64,000 bases of DNA, taken from NCBI GenBank assembly GCA_017477325.1, contig JAFUWV010000008.1, forward strand, positions 29,718 through 93,717, in the 5' to 3' direction. Shown here piece after piece: positions 61,570 to 64,000 of this stretch. Position 1 is the stretch's first letter; each line of letters begins with the position of its first letter. This stretch comes from Paludibacteraceae bacterium. GTDB lineage: Bacteria; Bacteroidota; Bacteroidia; Bacteroidales; Paludibacteraceae. Under the pieces are notes generated by a model. The model searched no databases. It saw only the letters and a list, made by a program, of their open reading frames with translations, and had not been told where the DNA came from. The position numbers were made by a program, and so were the translations under genes.

Positions 61570-63111
61570 ATGAGCCCTCTCGTCATCCTCATCACTATCG
61601 CAGCCTATTTCGCAGTCCTCTTCTTCGTCTCGTGGATTGCAGGTCGTAATGCCGACAATGCAGGTTTCTTCTCCGGCAATCGCCAGTCCAACTGGATTAT
61701 TGTTGCCATGTCCACCATCGGTGCTGCTATCTCAGGTGTCACCTTCGTCTCTGTTCCGGGTATGGTTCAGGGAGCTGGTTTCTCATATATGCAGATGGTG
61801 CTCGGATTCACTGTCGGACAGATTCTCGTGGCGTATGTCCTTATACCTATGTACTACAAGATGAATCTGACCAGCATCTACCAGTATCTCGAAAACCGCT
61901 TTGGTGTCACCACCTATAAGACAGGTGCATGGATATTCTTCCTCAGCAAGATGCTCGGAGCCAGCGTACGGCTCTTTGTTGTCGGGTCCGTACTGCAACT
62001 CCTCGTCTTCGACCCGCTTCATACTCCTTTCTGGGTCAATGCTATCTTCACCGTTGCCATCGTCTATCTCATCACTTTCAAGGGGGGCGTCAAGTCCGTC
62101 ATCTGGACCGACCTCTTGAAGACTACATGCCTCATACTCTCTGTCGTGCTCTGCATAGTCTTTGTTATGAAGAGTGGAGTCAGTTTCTCAGGCTTTGGTG
62201 AGTCCGAGATGTCTCGTACTTTCTTCTTCGACGACCCTAATGATGGCAAGTTCTTCTGGAAGCAGTTCCTTGCAGGTATCTTCCTTGTCATCGCCACCAC
62301 AGGCCTCGACCAGGACCTCATGCAGCGTACGCTCTCATGCCGTAACTATCGTGATGCACAGAAGAATATGATAACAGGGGCTGTTATGCAGATTTTTGTT
62401 ATCTTCCTCTTCCTTGTCCTCGGATGGCTTCTCTATACTTATGCTGCACAAACCGGTGTGCCTCTCGTTAGCACCACAGGTGAGCCGCTCAAGGGTGACG
62501 ATGTATTCCCCTTCCTCGCTACCGGCAACTTCTTCCCTGTCATTGTCGGCATACTCTTTATCGTAGGTTTCATCGCATCTGCCTATTCTGCTGCAGGCTC
62601 GGCACTCACTGCACTGACTACCTCTTTCACCATCGATATCCTTGGTAAGAATGAGAGTGAAAAGGAAGATAATATCAATCAGATCAAAGAAAAAAACAAC
62701 TCTCCACTCTCTTCTAAAAAACTTCTCTCAACTCTCAACTCTCAACTTTCAACTCAAGAGACCCGTAAGATTGTGCACGCACTCATGGCTGTACTCATGG
62801 CTGTATGCATCTATGTCATCTGGATTCTCAACGATGACTCAGTCATCCAGACTGTTTACAAAGTGGCGTCCTATACCTACGGACCTCTGCTCGGTATGTT
62901 CTGCTTTGGCATGTTCACTCGTCTTCAGGTGCGCGACCGCCTCTTGCCGCTGGCTGCTGTCCTTGCTCCTGTCATCACTTGGATTCTCGATGCCAACTCC
63001 GCCGCATGGTTCGGTGGTTATCAGTTCTCGCACGAGCGCCTCATCCTCAATGCACTCCTGACCTTCCTCTTCATGCTCATCCTCTCCAAACCCAAAACAA
63101 ACAAAGCATAA
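61570..63111 (+). CDS. Sodium/solute symporter (SSS family)
   Basis: A 513-residue inner-membrane symporter with about 13 helices. The N-terminus has AGRNADNAGFFSGNRQSNW and SAISGVTFVSVPG-type blocks (AAISGVTFVSVPGMV), as in sialic-acid and sugar SSS transporters; DQDLMQRTLSCRN and SAAGSALTALTTSFTIDIL are further family motifs. Its place after namZ suggests it carries MurNAc or a related amino sugar, but SSS substrates cannot be read from sequence. A cytoplasmic loop contains an in-frame heptamer-repeat insertion (LLSTLNSQLSTQ). Confidence 0.88.
   Translation: MSPLVILITIAAYFAVLFFVSWIAGRNADNAGFFSGNRQSNWIIVAMSTIGAAISGVTFVSVPGMVQGAGFSYMQMVLGFTVGQILVAYVLIPMYYKMNLTSIYQYLENRFGVTTYKTGAWIFFLSKMLGASVRLFVVGSVLQLLVFDPLHTPFWVNAIFTVAIVYLITFKGGVKSVIWTDLLKTTCLILSVVLCIVFVMKSGVSFSGFGESEMSRTFFFDDPNDGKFFWKQFLAGIFLVIATTGLDQDLMQRTLSCRNYRDAQKNMITGAVMQIFVIFLFLVLGWLLYTYAAQTGVPLVSTTGEPLKGDDVFPFLATGNFFPVIVGILFIVGFIASAYSAAGSALTALTTSFTIDILGKNESEKEDNINQIKEKNNSPLSSKKLLSTLNSQLSTQETRKIVHALMAVLMAVCIYVIWILNDDSVIQTVYKVASYTYGPLLGMFCFGMFTRLQVRDRLLPLAAVLAPVITWILDANSAAWFGGYQFSHERLILNALLTFLFMLILSKPKTNKA
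62696..62757 (+). repeat. In-frame heptamer repeat in the symporter gene
   Basis: CTCTCAA-type units (CAACTCTCC, then AACTTCTCTC, AACTCTC x2, AACTTTC, AACTCAA) encode NNSPLSSKKLLSTLNSQLST. The sequence nearly matches the array upstream of the gene, which points to copying between sites. Confidence 0.8.
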
Positions 63112-63159
63112 CATAACAAAACATAACTCCTCACTGTAAATCATCACTCTCTCCACTCG

Positions 63160-63234
63160 TAGAGACGTTGCATTGGAACGTCTCCTGCCATCAAACCCAC
63201 ATCCGCTTGTAGAGACATATGACCATATGTCTCT
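63160..63234. repeat. Two GTAGAGAC palindromic elements
   Basis: First: GAGACGTT (63162-63169), 7-nt loop, AACGTCTC (63177-63184). Second: AGAGACATATG (63211-63221), 2-nt loop, CATATGTCTCT (63224-63234). Both begin with GTAGAGAC. The elements lie about 50 bp apart just after the symporter gene and could form hairpins in RNA. Confidence 0.7.
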
Positions 63235-63263
63235 CAACAACAATCGTCTAAATCACTCTATGT

Positions 63264-63443
63264 CCTCTGTGTTCTCCGCGATAATAAGAAATGTAAGAAC
63301 AATCTGCGTTATCTGCGCGAAATACAAAAAAACTAATAAGAAAACAGATCTGCGCCATCTGCGCAAGCAAAATCTTCTCTGTGTGCTCTGTGAATCTCCC
63401 GTTGTGTTCTTTGTTAAAGCCCCCCATCTGCTTCATCTGCTTG
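63264..63443. repeat. Five paired nonamer repeats
   Basis: Five sites each made of two 9-bp direct repeats: CTCTGTGTT+CTCCGCGAT (63265), ATCTGCGTT+ATCTGCGCG (63302), ATCTGCGCC+ATCTGCGCA (63348), CTCTGTGTG+CTCTGTGAA (63377), ATCTGCTTC+ATCTGCTTG (63426). Spacing between sites is irregular (about 28-50 bp). Confidence 0.7.
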
Positions 63444-63455
63444 AGCGGAGTAGTC

Positions 63456-63555
63456 AAATTTAACAAAAAGTCGTTTTTTGCCCTATAGCCTTAAGCCGTC
63501 GTCAAGCATACTCCAAGCAAAGTGTAAGCAATCTCCTTTTTTAACAATATGTCGC
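63456..63555. repeat. 100-bp intergenic element, copy B, with four 11-bp repeats
   Basis: This is the partner of 24453-24552. TTTAAC-N5-GTCG at both ends encloses TAAGCCGTCGT, CAAGCATACTC, CAAGCAAAGTG, TAAGCAATCTC (about 63491-63534). The ends and the 11-bp units are better conserved than the region between. It lies about 360 bp upstream of the promoter at 63919. Confidence 0.75.
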
Positions 63556-63585
63556 ATTCCCGGTATTATTTCCTCTTTGTTTGCT

Positions 63586-63613
63586 TACACGCGCACGCGC
63601 GTACGCACGCATA
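63586..63613. other. Alternating purine-pyrimidine tract
   Basis: A 28-bp run of strict pyrimidine/purine alternation, mostly CG and CA steps, with Z-DNA-forming character. Confidence 0.6.
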
Positions 63614-63918
63614 AACAATAAATATATTGCCGCCCTCCATATAATATCCATCTGTCTTCTCTCTCTTAATCTCTCCCTCAATCCTCCCTGAAGCCCCCTC
63701 CTTTTTGAGTGTTTTCTCTCATTTGCGCACGGTTTTGCACTGTTTTCTCTCGCTTTTTGCCCGCTTTTAGCCTGCCTCCCCTTTGTTTCGTGCCCCCAAT
63801 TAGGGGTGTTTGAGCCCCGTGAGCCTGAAAACCTCCGAAAAATCTTCATTTTTCTTCTGTTGACTATCAACGAGTTAATAAAAATCTCTCAAAAAAATGC
63901 ATTTTTCTTTGTAAAACA
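63614..63918. other. Pyrimidine-rich intergenic region, no gene seen
   Basis: The plus strand is rich in C and T (63650-63800) with two copies of TGTTTTCTCTC. An open frame on the minus strand is low-complexity and lacks a start region or family match; I consider it non-coding. Confidence 0.5.
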
Positions 63919-63950
63919 TTTGGTCATATCAGAAATTTGCAGTACTTTTG
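63919..63950 (+). promoter_or_regulatory. Strong promoter for a gene beyond the right edge
   Basis: TTTG (63919-63922), 20-bp spacer, TACTTTTG (63943-63950). The 50 bp to the end of the window are leader sequence without an ATG. Confidence 0.75.
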
Positions 63951-64000
63951 CACCCGCTTTTGGGAAGCAAGTGTGCTTCACCTTTTCCCCCTTCTTGTCA

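Noticed and set aside
63264-63443. Possible CRISPR array
   Set aside because: The repeats are only 9 bp, paired, imperfect and irregularly spaced, and no cas genes are present.
63541-63870. Open frame of 109 codons on the minus strand
   Set aside because: It is low-complexity, rich in Arg and Lys because of the pyrimidine-rich opposite strand, overlaps repeat element B and has no family resemblance.

Overview
The window looks like a chromosomal segment of a member of the Bacteroidales (Bacteroidota). Evidence: almost every transcription unit starts with the Bacteroides-type promoter (TTTG at -33, about 20 bp, then TAnnTTTG at -7); there is a SusC/SusD pair; there is a PorZ-like type IX secretion (T9SS) protein and several T9SS cargo tails; FeoA is fused to FeoB; and a GT3-type glycogen synthase is present. 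The many T9SS cargo proteins point away from Bacteroides in the strict sense, but I cannot fix the genus. No tRNA, rRNA, CRISPR array, transposase or prophage gene was recognised.

Layout. 1-5131 (minus): 5' part of rluD, a PASTA membrane protein, a 52-residue FeoB-associated Cys-rich protein, feoAB, and a two-gene (split) chrA chromate transporter. 5149-13156 (plus): a consensus promoter and a cobalamin riboswitch in front of a secreted surface protein and a 2198-residue multi-domain T9SS cargo protein. 13313-17680: glycogen phosphorylase and glycogen synthase, convergent on a shared terminator. 17754-20937 (minus): PKD lipoprotein, miaA and a pRiA4b ORF-3-like gene. 20938-22560: an AT-rich island with a broken metalloprotease and an orphan exported protein. 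22843-24412: rpsF-rpsR-rplI-rpmE2. 24453-25959: a repeated 100-bp element and a GH53 galactanase. 25962-33742: potABC without potD, rdgB, porZ and a phosphoethanolamine-transferase-like gene. 33746-40659: folE, a SPOR protein, sialate O-acetylesterase, a CotH-like lipoprotein and a TGS-uridine kinase. 40686-63111: a roughly 22-kb locus described below. 63112-64000: a repeat-rich intergenic region ending in a strong promoter for a gene beyond the window.

The main find is the 40686-63111 locus. A GH20 hexosaminidase lipoprotein diverges from a long, tightly packed plus-strand operon: GHL10 glycosidase (the family of the denuded-glycan hydrolase DigH), a TolB-like propeller, an Amidase_3 fused to a beta-propeller and T9SS tail, a double propeller/BIG2 protein, SusC, SusD, a surface lipoprotein, a NamZ-type exo-muramidase (GH171) and a sodium/solute symporter. 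Together these would strip stem peptides from peptidoglycan, cut the naked glycan, release MurNAc and GlcNAc, and import the products. It reads as a peptidoglycan-scavenging polysaccharide utilization locus; the substrate is inferred, not shown.

Other points worth a second look are heptanucleotide tandem repeats of many different sequences scattered between and inside genes (including in-frame insertions in NamZ and the symporter), a 100-bp element in two copies that carries four helically phased 11-bp repeats, very strong Shine-Dalgarno sequences confined to the ribosomal-protein operon, and the B12-controlled giant T9SS protein.
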